In this document: one piece after another, positions 6,966 through 15,609 of the stretch
How the letters are laid out: each line of letters starts with the position of its first letter
Numbering within the stretch: the stretch's first letter is position 1
Source: Dehalococcoidia bacterium
GTDB taxonomy: Bacteria; Chloroflexota; Dehalococcoidia; Tepidiformales; Tepidiformaceae
Assembly (NCBI GenBank): GCA_022826585.1
Contig: JAJDUR010000017.1
Coordinates: 1 to 43,207, forward strand
Reading direction: 5' to 3'
Length of the DNA stretch: 43,207 nt
Made by a program: the position numbers and the translations under genes
Notes under the pieces: model-generated
The model's input: only the letters and a program-made list of their open reading frames with translations
The model's database searches: none
Told to the model about the DNA's origin: nothing

Positions 6966-8702
6966 ATGACGACCACCCCCACCCAGGACACCCTCGTCCG
7001 CGCCGGCTCCCTCGAGGAGATCCAGCGCGACGGCATGAAGGTCGTCGCCGCCGAGGGACGCACCATCCTCGTCGTCCACGATGAGGGCCGCCTCTACGCC
7101 CTCGACAACCGCTGCCCCCACATGGGCTTCCCCCTCAGCCGCGGCGCCGTGCGCGACGGCATCCTCACCTGCCACTGGCACCACGCCAAGTTCGACCTCT
7201 CGGGCGGCTGCACCCTCGACCCCTTCGCCGACGACGTGCCCGCTTTCCGCGTCGAGACCCGTGACGGCGATGTCTACGTCGATCCCCACCCCATCGAGTC
7301 CGACCGCCGCGCCCACTGGGAGGCCAAGCTGCGCGAGGGCCTCGAAGGCCAGCTCTCGCTCGTGCTCGCCAAGAGCGTCATCGGCCTGAACGAGCTCGAG
7401 GCCACCGGCGACCTCCTCCGCGACGCCGCCCTCTTCGGCGTTCGCAATCGCGCCGGCGGCTGGAGCACCGGCCTCTCCATCCTCACGGCGATGGCCAACG
7501 TTCTCCCCGTCCTCCACGAGGACGATCGCCCCCTTGCCGTCTTCCACGGCGCCGTCCACGTTGCCCGCTCGACCGCCAACCAGCCGCCCAACTTCGACCT
7601 GGCCCCGCTCGACACCGAGCTTCGCGACCCCGACCGCTACCTGGAGTGGTTCCGCCGCTTCGTCGAGACCCGCTCCACGCAGGCCGCCGAACGCACCCTC
7701 CGCTCCGCCATCCACCTGAAGCTCCCCCCCGAGGCCATCTCGGAGATGGTCTTCGCCGCCTGCACCGACCACCTCTTCCTCGATACCGGCCACACCCTCG
7801 ACTTCGCCAACAAGGCCTTTGAGCTGCTCGACCACATCGGCTGGGAGCACGCCGAGGAGGTCCTCCCTTCCGTCGTCCCCAGCCTCACAGGCGCCCGCCG
7901 CATGGAGGAGAGCTCCAGCTGGCGCCATCCAGTCGACCTCGCCACCCTGCTCGCCGGCGTCCACAGCCGGCTCGACGACGCCATCGCCGCCGGAGGCGGC
8001 CGCCTCGCCGACTGGCGCGGCCACCGCGACCTCGCCGACCAGATCCTCGACGGCGAGCCCCCCGAGACCCTCGACCGCATGCTCGCCCTCGTTCGCGAGG
8101 GCGTCCCCCTCGAGGAGCTATCGGCTGCGGTCGCCTATGCCGCCGCCCGCCGCGCCGTCCACTTCCACATCTCCAACGAATTCGGGGACTGGGACACCGT
8201 GCATCACTCGTTCACCTACGCGAACGCGGTCGACCAGGCGATGCGGCGCGCCCCTTCCAACCTGCTCGCCCGGGGCATCTTCGACGGCGCCATGTCGGTG
8301 TACCTCGAGCGCTTCCTGAACGTGCCCCGCCAGCCCCACCCGGCCCTCTCCGGCGACCCCCTCCTTCCCGACGCCCTCCTCCCCGCCTTCGACGTCCAGG
8401 GCCAGGTCGACGAGACCGCCCGCATCCTCGCCGACCTGCTCGCCGCCGACTGGCGCGATCAGGCCATCGAGGTACTCGGGCAGGCGCTCCTGCGGGAGGA
8501 CTCGACCTTCCACGAGTTCCAGATCTACGAGGCCGGCGTCCGCCAGTACCAGCACTTCGCCGGGCGGCCCGAGGGCGATCACATCCTCACCGGCGTCGCC
8601 CGCTTCCTCACGGCCCACTCCCCCACCGTCCGCTCCCGCCTCCAGACGTTCGACATCGCGGCACGCCTGCACCGGGGCGAGTCGCTCCACGGGGACGAAT
8701 AG
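6966..8702 (+). CDS. Rieske [2Fe-2S] domain fused to a large His-rich helical domain of unknown function
   Basis: A 578-residue protein. Residues 10-107 are a complete Rieske ferredoxin domain with ligands Cys50, His52, Cys69 and His72 (CPHMGF and CHWH). The remaining 470 residues are predicted helical and I cannot name their family. They carry clustered histidines at 194 and 198 (FHGAVH), 269 and 276 (DHLFLDTGH), and 399, 401, 413 and 414 (HFHISNEFGDWDTVHH). These could bind a metal, so a self-contained electron-transfer and oxidation protein is possible, but this is inference. No transmembrane helix is seen. GAGG lies eight bases before the ATG at 6966; a GTG three codons earlier is less likely. 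It appears monocistronic. Confidence 0.82.
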   Translation: MTTTPTQDTLVRAGSLEEIQRDGMKVVAAEGRTILVVHDEGRLYALDNRCPHMGFPLSRGAVRDGILTCHWHHAKFDLSGGCTLDPFADDVPAFRVETRDGDVYVDPHPIESDRRAHWEAKLREGLEGQLSLVLAKSVIGLNELEATGDLLRDAALFGVRNRAGGWSTGLSILTAMANVLPVLHEDDRPLAVFHGAVHVARSTANQPPNFDLAPLDTELRDPDRYLEWFRRFVETRSTQAAERTLRSAIHLKLPPEAISEMVFAACTDHLFLDTGHTLDFANKAFELLDHIGWEHAEEVLPSVVPSLTGARRMEESSSWRHPVDLATLLAGVHSRLDDAIAAGGGRLADWRGHRDLADQILDGEPPETLDRMLALVREGVPLEELSAAVAYAAARRAVHFHISNEFGDWDTVHHSFTYANAVDQAMRRAPSNLLARGIFDGAMSVYLERFLNVPRQPHPALSGDPLLPDALLPAFDVQGQVDETARILADLLAADWRDQAIEVLGQALLREDSTFHEFQIYEAGVRQYQHFAGRPEGDHILTGVARFLTAHSPTVRSRLQTFDIAARLHRGESLHGDE

Positions 8703-8723
8703 GGAGAAGGGAAGAAGGGGCGC

Positions 8724-9029
8724 CTACTCGGCGCTCAGCCCCAGGGCCGCCAGCCCGAATCCGAGCACGGTCAGGACGATCATCATCACGACCGCCAGCA
8801 CGATCCACGTGTTGTCGGTGCTCGTGTCGCGCTCGGCGTACTGCGGGTCGGCCACCGCCGCCTCTTCGTCGGCCTCCTGGGGACGCGCGTTCGTGGTCGT
8901 TGGCGTCGTGGGCGCTTCGGAGGCGCTGCTCGCGGGTGCGCTCTGCCCCATCGCGGGCGAGTGCGCCGCAAGTCCGGGCGCGGCGCTCCCCAGCGCCAGC
9001 ACGCCCACCAGCGCGAGGAGTCCCGCCAT
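8724..9029 (-). CDS. Small membrane-anchored protein of unknown function
   Basis: About 101 residues. The N-terminal hydrophobic stretch MAGLLALVGVLALGSAAPGLAA resembles a signal peptide. A Ser/Thr/Pro/Glu-rich spacer of about 45 residues follows. The C-terminal segment TWIVLAVVMMIVLTVLGFGL is a clear membrane helix ending three residues before the stop. The layout suggests a small exported protein with a tail anchor. The reading frame is open far upstream but that part is low-complexity Arg/Gly and antisense-like, so the ATG at 9029 is used; no clear ribosome-binding site supports it. It lies 68 bases after the unknown gene starting at 9904, so the two may be cotranscribed. I do not recognise the family. 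Confidence 0.55.
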   Translation of the reverse strand: MAGLLALVGVLALGSAAPGLAAHSPAMGQSAPASSASEAPTTPTTTNARPQEADEEAAVADPQYAERDTSTDNTWIVLAVVMMIVLTVLGFGLAALGLSAE

Positions 9030-9097
9030 CACGAACGTTCGCTGCCAGAAGGAGGTACGCAAGGCGAAATGGAAGGTACGGGCAGTGCGAGCCCCGG

Positions 9098-9904
9098 TCA
9101 AACCGCCCGCCTCGATCGACCCGTCTTCGGCACGTAGCGTTTGCTGAACTCGTCCTCGCTCAGGCGCACCCCTCGTCGGCGCTCGCTCACCGCCAACTCC
9201 ATGCGCGAAAGCTGCGCCAGCCCCTTGCGCGTGTCGCTCGCCACCCGCGCCTTGTCCTGCCGCTTCAACCGCTGCTTGAACAGCCAGTAAACGAACGTCT
9301 CCCACTCGCTCAGGGAGATGTCGTCCTCCAGCATCGTGCCCGTTTGCTCGTAGTAGGCCGCGCGAAGGTGCTCGCGGTCGGCCCCGTAGACCCGCTGGAA
9401 CATCCCTTCGTGCGCCCGCATGTCGTCGCCCCACGGGCTCGAGTGGTTCTCCTTGTGGATCTCCTCCTCCACCCCCAGTTGCAGCGCCTGCTCCACCAGC
9501 ACGCCGTACGTGTAGTTCAGGTGGGCGCTGTACTTGGCCGCCCCCAGTCGCGCCGCGAACTCGTCGTCGTCCAGCTCCACCGGCCACCGACCCGTGAAGA
9601 GCAGCGCCTCCACCTCGTTCGTAGGCGCCATCTCCGGAATCTCGTCCAGGAGGCGCTCCGCCAGCAGCAGCCAGTCGAACGCCTCGCCCGCGATCAGGTA
9701 GTCGTAGCGGCGGCCACCGTGCGTCTCGTCCGGCGCCCGCCACCGCCCGATCGCGTCCAGCAGCGCCTCGAACCAGTGCGCTCCAGCCCGCACGTCCTCG
9801 CGGAACCGGGCGATCACGTCGTCGCACGCGAGATCGCGTTCACCCGAGGCCTCCGGCTCGCCCGTGAGCACCTCGGGGCTCGCGGCGTCGACAGTGCTAG
9901 ACAT
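9098..9904 (-). CDS. Uncharacterised cytosolic protein, largely helical
   Basis: A 268-residue protein that I cannot assign to a family. It is acidic in the first two thirds (repeated Asp/Glu, for example LDDDEFAARLGAAKYSAHLNY) and basic at the C-terminus (ERRRGVRLSEDEFSKRYVPKTGRSRR). No signal peptide, membrane helix or catalytic motif is obvious. Conserved-looking aromatic runs (HWFEALLDAIGRWRAPDETHGGR and EAFDWLLLAERLLDEIP) suggest a compact helical core. The ATG at 9904 is preferred over 9940. It has no Shine-Dalgarno but TATCAT lies nine bases before it, so the message may be leaderless. It is divergent from holB and upstream of the small membrane protein gene. Confidence 0.7.
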   Translation of the reverse strand: MSSTVDAASPEVLTGEPEASGERDLACDDVIARFREDVRAGAHWFEALLDAIGRWRAPDETHGGRRYDYLIAGEAFDWLLLAERLLDEIPEMAPTNEVEALLFTGRWPVELDDDEFAARLGAAKYSAHLNYTYGVLVEQALQLGVEEEIHKENHSSPWGDDMRAHEGMFQRVYGADREHLRAAYYEQTGTMLEDDISLSEWETFVYWLFKQRLKRQDKARVASDTRKGLAQLSRMELAVSERRRGVRLSEDEFSKRYVPKTGRSRRAV

Positions 9905-9975
9905 ACGAATCGGATGATAGCAAAGGCCTGCCTGATGCACGCGGTCCCGGCCACCGCCGCTGGTAAGCTGGCTCG
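9905..9975. promoter_or_regulatory. Divergent promoter region between the unknown gene and holB
   Basis: The 71-base gap holds a -10-like TATCAT on the minus strand (plus positions 9914-9919) nine bases before the ATG at 9904. On the plus strand TAAGCT (9964-9969) lies six bases before the holB ATG. Neither gene has a Shine-Dalgarno here, so both messages may be leaderless. No good -35 hexamers were found. Confidence 0.35.
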
Positions 9976-11004
9976 ATGGCCGCGATCATCGGACACGAGG
10001 CGCTGCGGCGCGCCCTGCGCACCATTGCCGCCATGCCCGAGCCGCCCCATGCTCTCCTCTTCAACGGCCCCGCCCGCACGGGACGCACCCTCCTCGCCCT
10101 CGAGCTCGCCGCCCTCCTGAACTGCGAGGCCCCCGCGCTCGACGACCGCCCCTGCGACGACTGCCGCGCCTGCCGCCTCATCGCCGAGCGCAACCACCCC
10201 GACGTTCTTCACCTCGAACCCGGCGACAGCTTCTGCCGCGGCGGCGGGGGCCACCAGCCCCACCCCAGCTCCCGCGACATCCGCATCTGCCAGGTGCGGG
10301 GCCTCATCGAGTCCGTCTCCCGCTACCCCTTCGAGGGCCGCTTCCGCGTCATCCTCATTGAACCCGCCGACCGCATGGGCCTCGAGGCCGCCAACACCCT
10401 CCTCAAAACCCTCGAGGAGCCCCCGCCCGCCACCGTCCTCATCCTCGTCACCGCCGCCCCCGAGGCCCTGCTCGACACGATCCGCAGCCGCTGCCGCACC
10501 ATCGGCGTCTCGCTCGTCTCCGACGAGGCGATCGCCGAGGGTCTGCAGGCCCGCGGCTTCACCCCGGAGCTCGCCGGCCGCGCCGCCGCCGAGTCCCGCC
10601 GGCGTCCCGCCGACGCCCTCGCCTTCGCCGAGCAGCCCGACCTCATGGACGACCGCGGCCGCCTGCTCGATCGCTGCGCCGAGCTGGCCGGCGCCCGCGC
10701 CGCCGAGCGCATGACCTACGCCGGCGACCTGGCCGAGCGCTGGCGCCGCGACCGCGAGCTCGTCCTCACCGAGCTGGATGTCTGGGAGACGTTCTGGGAG
10801 AGCCGCCTGCGCGACCAGGTCGCCGTTGAGAACGGCGCGCGGGATGCCCTGGAAGCCCTCCAGGCCGTCGCCGAAGCGCGCCGCGATCTGGAGGCCCAGG
10901 TGGTCGCCCGCATGGCCCTCGAGCTCATGCTCCTCCGCTTCCCCGCGGTTACACTGGCCGCCGAGGGCGCCCCCGCCCCCTCCCGAAACGAGAACGAACC
11001 ATGA
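9976..11004 (+). CDS. holB: DNA polymerase III subunit delta'
   Basis: A 342-residue AAA+ clamp-loader subunit. It has a P-loop-like GPARTGRT at 31-38, with Arg in place of the usual Lys, as is common in delta' subunits that do not hydrolyse ATP. The zinc-module cysteines are 50, 60, 63 and 66. The switch region ANTLLKTLEEPP and the sensor-1 SRC motif are also present. It loads the beta clamp together with gamma/tau and delta. The stop overlaps the ricT ATG by four bases, the same holB-ricT neighbourhood known from Firmicutes. A Gly/His insertion after residue 80 (SFCRGGGGHQPHPSSRD) is unusual. Confidence 0.93.
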   Translation: MAAIIGHEALRRALRTIAAMPEPPHALLFNGPARTGRTLLALELAALLNCEAPALDDRPCDDCRACRLIAERNHPDVLHLEPGDSFCRGGGGHQPHPSSRDIRICQVRGLIESVSRYPFEGRFRVILIEPADRMGLEAANTLLKTLEEPPPATVLILVTAAPEALLDTIRSRCRTIGVSLVSDEAIAEGLQARGFTPELAGRAAAESRRRPADALAFAEQPDLMDDRGRLLDRCAELAGARAAERMTYAGDLAERWRRDRELVLTELDVWETFWESRLRDQVAVENGARDALEALQAVAEARRDLEAQVVARMALELMLLRFPAVTLAAEGAPAPSRNENEP

Positions 11005-12266
11005 CCGATCCCCGGCAGAACGTCGCCGGTGTCCGCTTCCGCAACGCCGGCCCCATCGAGTACTTCCACGCCGCCGGCATGCGCCTCGAGGTTGGCGAAT
11101 CCGTCATCGTCGAGACCAACCGCGGCCCCGAGCTGGCCCGCGTCGTCATCGCCCCCGAGCAGGTCGTCGTGAATGAGCTCGGCGAGGACAACCTCCACCC
11201 CATCCTCCGCCTGGCCACCGAGGACGACCTCGTCCACGCCAGCGACCTCGCCGCCCGCGCCGAGGAGCTCCTGCCCGAAGCCCGCGCGCTCGCCGAGGAA
11301 TCCGGCCTCGAAGGCCGCGTCGACCGCGCCGAGTTCACGCTCGACGGTGAGCGCCTTACCTTCCTCGTCAGCGGCGAGGGTGCGAACGGCCAGCGCGAGT
11401 TCTCGCGCCGTGCCGGCCGCCGCTGGGACGTGCGCGCCTCCGTGCGCCGCATCGGCGCCCGCGACCGCGCCCGCCTCGCCGGCGGCTACGGCATCTGCGG
11501 CCGCGAGCTCTGCTGCTCCAACTGGCTCGCCACCTTCCCCTCCGTCTCCATCCGCCTCGCCAAGGACCAGGAGCTGCCCCTCAACCCCGAGAAAATCAGC
11601 GGCCTCTGCGGCCGTCTCCTCTGCTGCCTCTCCTACGAGGAGGAGGGCTACAAGGAGATGAAGAAGACCCTCCCCCGCATGGGCCAGCGCTGCAGCACCC
11701 CCACTGGCGAGGGCAAGGTCGTTGGCATCAACGTCCTCCAGCGCAAGGTCACCCTAAACGTCGGCGGCCAGCGCATCGAGGTGGGCGAACGCGACCTCGG
11801 GCTCGTGGTGCGCTGGGATCCCTCCGCTCGCAACGCCGAGCCGCCGCCCAGCATCACCCGCGAGGAAGCGATCGCCCAGGGCCTCATCGAACCCGAAGAC
11901 GAGCCGGAGCCCGAACTCCAGCCCGTCGCCGCCATGCCCGAAGCCGCCCCCATCGAGCTGGGCCGCGAGTCCACCGACGCCCCCGGACGCGATCGCTCCC
12001 GACGCCGCGGACGCGGTCGCCGTGGAGGCGGCGGCAACCGCCAGTCCTCCCCGCAGCAGCTACAACAGCGCGAGGAAGCGCCGAAAGGCCGCGTCTTCCG
12101 CCGCTCCTCGGGCGGGGGCCCCTCCGGCCAACCGCCAGCCGACTCAGGATCTTCGGGCCAGTCCCCCGGCGGTTCCGGTGGCGACCAGCCCCAGGGCGGC
12201 GGCCGCAGACGCCGGCGCCGGCGACGCCGTCGCGGCGGCGGGAACGCCCCGGGCGGTGGCGACTAA
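11001..12266 (+). CDS. ricT: RicT (YaaT/PSP1-domain) regulatory iron-sulfur protein with Arg/Gly-rich tail
   Basis: A 421-residue protein. The N-terminal PSP1 region (to about residue 275) matches RicT/YaaT, which in Bacillus forms an Fe-S complex with RicA and RicF that influences RNase Y and phosphorelays. The cysteine motifs CGRELCCS and CGRLLCCL, which supply cluster ligands, are both intact. After residue 280 comes a Pro/Glu-rich linker and then a disordered Arg/Gly/Gln tail that includes ten consecutive arginines. Such a tail usually binds RNA or other acidic polymers. The start overlaps the holB stop (ATGA). The stop overlaps the convergent lipoprotein gene by four bases. Confidence 0.92.
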   Translation: MTDPRQNVAGVRFRNAGPIEYFHAAGMRLEVGESVIVETNRGPELARVVIAPEQVVVNELGEDNLHPILRLATEDDLVHASDLAARAEELLPEARALAEESGLEGRVDRAEFTLDGERLTFLVSGEGANGQREFSRRAGRRWDVRASVRRIGARDRARLAGGYGICGRELCCSNWLATFPSVSIRLAKDQELPLNPEKISGLCGRLLCCLSYEEEGYKEMKKTLPRMGQRCSTPTGEGKVVGINVLQRKVTLNVGGQRIEVGERDLGLVVRWDPSARNAEPPPSITREEAIAQGLIEPEDEPEPELQPVAAMPEAAPIELGRESTDAPGRDRSRRRGRGRRGGGGNRQSSPQQLQQREEAPKGRVFRRSSGGGPSGQPPADSGSSGQSPGGSGGDQPQGGGRRRRRRRRRRGGGNAPGGGD

Positions 12267-14146
12267 ACGTCCCTCAGCCACATGGACTCGCGCCGCAGGC
12301 TGTAGAGATTCAGCCAGTCGTCCGGCGCGAAGTCCCGCAGCCGCGAACTGACCGCGTAGTGCTGCACCGAGCTGACGGGTAGCGGCAGGACGGCCCACGC
12401 TCGGTCGAGAATCCACCGCTGGACGCCGGCCAACAGCTCCACGCGCGTGTCGAAGTCGGTCTCCTGACCTTGCTGGTCAAGCATGGCCGTCAACTCGACG
12501 GAGTCGGCGGCAATCTCGGGACGCGGTGAATCGGCGTAGTGGTTGAAAGCTATTTCGCCGTATCTCTGCGGGTCGTAGTGGATGAGGTGTGTGTCGGAAG
12601 GAATGCCGGTCGTACCGCCACTCTCACCGGTGCCGTAGCTGACCAGATCCCAGTACTTGACTGGCTCGCTGCGATCAGTCACCACATTCCCATAATTGAT
12701 GAATTCGAAGCCAGGGCCATCGAGTTCGGCTTCGATCCCGAGCCCTTCCCGAAGCGATTGCGCAAGAAAGTCGTCGGCTTTGAGGTGCTGCCCGCGGCCA
12801 GTCGCCCAGATCAAGATCCTCTCGACGGGAACGGCGAAGTCGGCGGCAGCCCAGAGAGCACGCGCCTCCTTGGGGTCGTAGCTGTACCACTGCTTCAGGT
12901 CCGTCTGGCTGAGTTGCTGGAAGTGCGGGAGCAAGTTCGAGATGGGTCCAGCGTACGTACCGCCCTCCGGACGGATGGCCTCGATGAAGCCCTCGTAGTC
13001 GAAGGCCTTCCGCAGGGCCATCCGCGAGCGTCTGTCGTGGAACTTGCCGCCGTCCATTCCCTGGTGGGCGTAGCCGCCACCGGGGGTTTCGATGACGTTG
13101 ACGTGAGCCTGACTTTCGAGCTCGTGTCGCCCGAGGGGGTCGATGGCCCCGTAGACATCCAGATCGCCTCCCAGGAAGGCCGCCTTTGCCATCGCCCCGT
13201 CTTGGACGCGCGTCTCCCATGCGTCGATGTAGGGCCCGTCTTCGACGAAGCCATCGTCTGCCGGGGTGTGCCTGTGGTAGTCGGGCCAGCGCTCGACGCG
13301 CGTGCCCGTCTCGTCGCGCCTTGTCAGGATGTAGGGGCCGCTGCCAGAACCGAAGGGCAGGTCCTGGATGCTGTACACGTCCTCCGTTGTGCCGTCCGGG
13401 GCGAGGTACGTGCCTTCGAGCACGCCCTCCGTCCCGACGACGCGGGGGTTGAGGAACGAGTAGTAGTGCCGCGCCCGGTGCACAAGCGCATCGGCGTTCG
13501 GCCAGCTCCAGTGTTCCGTCAGCGTGAGCTCGTCTGTTGGCTCGAAGCTGTCGACGAAGTCGAGGCCCTCGGGCGGGACGCCCTTGCGATAGTCCCCCAC
13601 AACCTGACTCAGCTTCGCCAGGCGCTCGAAGCTGAACGACACCGCCTCGGAGTCGACGGGGTCGCCGTTGTGGAAGTTCATTCCCGGCCGGATGCTCCAC
13701 ACGAGGGTCAGCGGATCGACCTGCTCGTAGCCGACCATTCCGTCCATGGCGAAAAGGTTCTTGCTGGGCTGGTACGTGAGGGGCTGCGTCAGCGTCGAGT
13801 AGATGACCTCCGTGTTGTTGACGCGAAAGATGCCTGGGTCCAGGCCCTCGTCTTCGTAAGGCTTCCACAACCTCAGCGTGCCCCCGCGCCGGTACGCGTA
13901 CGGATCAGGGGTTGGGGTGGCGGTGGGCGTGGGGGTGGGCGTCGCCGTCGCTGTGCTGGTTGCCGGCGGCGGTGCCGTTGTGGCGGGAGCTTCCGTCGCG
14001 ACGGGCGTTGGCGCGGGCGAGTCGCCCCCGCACCCCGCCAGCAGCGCCGCCGACCCCGCAGCCGCCACTCCGCCTCCGACAAGGAACCGCCGGCGGCTTA
14101 CCCGCCTCGTGCCCAGCCGGGCCCAATAGTTTCCGCGCGCGCCCAT
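12263..14146 (-). CDS. Peptide-type ABC transporter substrate-binding lipoprotein (SBP_bac_5) with Tat signal
   Basis: A 627-residue exported binding protein. The N-terminus carries a twin-arginine signal (SRRRFLVGGG) followed by a lipobox ending LLAGC, so it is likely folded in the cytoplasm, exported by Tat and lipid-anchored. A Pro/Thr repeat linker of about 45 residues precedes the domain. The family 5 fold starts at GGTLRLWKPYEDEGLDPG and includes LTLVWSIRPGMNFHNGDPVDSEAVSFSFER. This family binds oligopeptides, nickel or other solutes; the ligand is not evident. No permease or ATPase gene is nearby, so it is an orphan. The ATG at 14146 is chosen because the signal begins there. Codon use is more mixed than in neighbours. 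Confidence 0.9.
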   Translation of the reverse strand: MGARGNYWARLGTRRVSRRRFLVGGGVAAAGSAALLAGCGGDSPAPTPVATEAPATTAPPPATSTATATPTPTPTATPTPDPYAYRRGGTLRLWKPYEDEGLDPGIFRVNNTEVIYSTLTQPLTYQPSKNLFAMDGMVGYEQVDPLTLVWSIRPGMNFHNGDPVDSEAVSFSFERLAKLSQVVGDYRKGVPPEGLDFVDSFEPTDELTLTEHWSWPNADALVHRARHYYSFLNPRVVGTEGVLEGTYLAPDGTTEDVYSIQDLPFGSGSGPYILTRRDETGTRVERWPDYHRHTPADDGFVEDGPYIDAWETRVQDGAMAKAAFLGGDLDVYGAIDPLGRHELESQAHVNVIETPGGGYAHQGMDGGKFHDRRSRMALRKAFDYEGFIEAIRPEGGTYAGPISNLLPHFQQLSQTDLKQWYSYDPKEARALWAAADFAVPVERILIWATGRGQHLKADDFLAQSLREGLGIEAELDGPGFEFINYGNVVTDRSEPVKYWDLVSYGTGESGGTTGIPSDTHLIHYDPQRYGEIAFNHYADSPRPEIAADSVELTAMLDQQGQETDFDTRVELLAGVQRWILDRAWAVLPLPVSSVQHYAVSSRLRDFAPDDWLNLYSLRRESMWLRDV

Positions 14147-14175
14147 CCGGGCAGCATAGCCGCTGACGCGAGGAG

Positions 14176-15033
14176 TTACCCCACCCGCTCCGCCAGCTCC
14201 CGCACGTGCGTCGCTACCAGCCCCGGCGCCTCCATGGGGATGAAGTGGCTGTGTTCCTCCAGCACGATTTCCTCCGCGTTCCGCAGCTCCCCCGCCAGTC
14301 CCGGCCACGTAGGCGAGACCATCATGCTCCACTGCTGGTCGGGCGTCGGAGGCGGCGCCCGCAGGATACGGATCGGCAGATCGAGCTCGCGCAGCAGCGG
14401 GTACGGGTCCCAGGCCCGGTTCCCCGCGTACACCGCCGCCTCGACCAGTGGCGGGCAGGCGAGCACGTAGCCCTCGCCGTCGGACGCCGGCAACAGGCCG
14501 TGCTCGCAGTAGTCGCGCAGCACCCGAGGTTCCCACCGCTGGAAGGGGTCGCGGTCCGCGAACCGCTCGACCATCTCCTCCGGCGACGACCACTCGTTCC
14601 GGCGTCGCGCCACGAAGTGCTCCGCCTCGAACGCGGGTTCGCGCTCGTAGAGCGACGGCTTCATGAGCACCGGGTCGACGAGCAGCAGCGCCGAGAACGT
14701 GCCCGGCCGCAGCGCCGCCGCGGCGGCAACCGCCGCCCCACCCTTCGAGTGCCCCACCCCGATCGCGCCGCGCAAGTCCAGCGCCTCGCAGAAGGCGGCC
14801 ACGTCGTCCGCGATGTCGCTCCAGGGGTAGGGTGGCTCCGGCTTCTGGCTGCGGCCGTGCCCGCGCAGGTCGATGGCGATGCTGCGCCGGTCGACAACCT
14901 CGGCGACGGCGTCCCAGCAGCGGGCATGGAACCCCGTCGCGTGTGCGAAGAGCACGGTCGGCCCCGGGCCCTCGCGTTCGAAGCAGGCCAGCTCGACTCC
15001 GTTTGCCCGCACGCGCCGTTCCGCTGGCTGCAT
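14176..15033 (-). CDS. Alpha/beta hydrolase
   Basis: A 285-residue hydrolase. The oxyanion region is LFAHATGFHARCWDAV, where HG is replaced by HA. The nucleophile elbow is GHSKG, with Ser in a Gly-x-Ser-x-Gly context, and the C-terminal HSHFIPMEAP supplies the catalytic histidine. DLRGHGRS is the usual strand-4 motif. The substrate is unknown; lactones, esters or haloalkanes are all possible. It ends 29 bases before the lipoprotein gene on the same strand. No Shine-Dalgarno is present; GATAAT lies six bases before the ATG, suggesting a leaderless message. It is divergent from the DinB-like gene. Confidence 0.88.
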   Translation of the reverse strand: MQPAERRVRANGVELACFEREGPGPTVLFAHATGFHARCWDAVAEVVDRRSIAIDLRGHGRSQKPEPPYPWSDIADDVAAFCEALDLRGAIGVGHSKGGAAVAAAAALRPGTFSALLLVDPVLMKPSLYEREPAFEAEHFVARRRNEWSSPEEMVERFADRDPFQRWEPRVLRDYCEHGLLPASDGEGYVLACPPLVEAAVYAGNRAWDPYPLLRELDLPIRILRAPPPTPDQQWSMMVSPTWPGLAGELRNAEEIVLEEHSHFIPMEAPGLVATHVRELAERVG

Positions 15034-15094
15034 CGCGCGATTATCGCGGGGCTCGCGCTCAGGCGCTCTCCCGCCCGGCGGCTAGAATCCCCTC
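15034..15094. promoter_or_regulatory. Divergent, probably leaderless promoters
   Basis: On the minus strand GATAAT (plus positions 15040-15045) is six bases before the hydrolase ATG. On the plus strand TAGAAT (15083-15088) is six bases before the DinB-like ATG. With initiation about seven bases downstream of a -10 box, both transcripts would start at the A of ATG. No consensus -35 boxes are visible. Confidence 0.5.
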
Positions 15095-15607
15095 ATGCCA
15101 GATGACCCTGCCGTCCAGCAAGCCCTCGGCCAGCTCGTGGCCACCCCCAGCAAGCTCGCCCACCTCACCGTCGAGGCCACCGACGAGGCCCTCGACGCCG
15201 CCTCGGAGGGGGAATGGTCCGCCCGCACCGTCCTCGCCCACCTGCGCGACGCCGAGATGCTGGAGTTTCGCGTGGGCCTGGAGCGGCTGCTCGCGGAGCC
15301 GGACCCCGCCCTCTACTTCCTGCCCCCGGACGAGTGGGAGCGCGACCGCAACCGCGAACGTGACCAGAAGAGCGTCCTGCTGAGCGACTTCGCCCTCCAG
15401 CGCCAGGCCTCCGTGAACATCATCGCCACCATGCGCGAGCCCGACTGGGAGCGAACCGCCCCCGGCCCGCGCGGCGAAGCCATCACGATCGCGCAGTTCG
15501 TGCAGATCTGGGCCGGCCACGACCACGCCCACCTCGGACAACTCGAAGAGCTCCTCGGCGAGACCGTCGACGGCGCCCGGGAGCGCCGCGCCCGCCCCCC
15601 GGAGTAG
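15095..15607 (+). CDS. DinB-like superfamily protein
   Basis: A 170-residue four-helix-bundle protein of the DinB/YfiT-like type. Histidines in VLAHLRDAEM and in the late WAGHDHAHLGQLEEL motif are the usual metal-binding triad. Members include bacillithiol or mycothiol S-transferases and DNA-damage-induced proteins; the precise reaction is unknown. No Shine-Dalgarno is present, and a TAGAAT box six bases before the ATG suggests a leaderless transcript. The nucleotidyltransferase gene begins three bases after its stop codon, so the two are probably cotranscribed. Confidence 0.85.
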   Translation: MPDDPAVQQALGQLVATPSKLAHLTVEATDEALDAASEGEWSARTVLAHLRDAEMLEFRVGLERLLAEPDPALYFLPPDEWERDRNRERDQKSVLLSDFALQRQASVNIIATMREPDWERTAPGPRGEAITIAQFVQIWAGHDHAHLGQLEELLGETVDGARERRARPPE

Positions 15608-15609
15608 CC

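Noticed and set aside
9049-9138. A strong AAGGAGG followed by an ATG at 9070 giving a 22-codon frame
   Set aside because: It lies on the opposite strand to the two unknown genes, overlaps the coding end of one, and encodes nothing recognisable; probably coincidence.
12539-14470. A 643-codon plus-strand open frame opposite the peptide-binding lipoprotein gene
   Set aside because: The minus strand encodes a clear Tat lipoprotein with full family features; the opposite frame has none.
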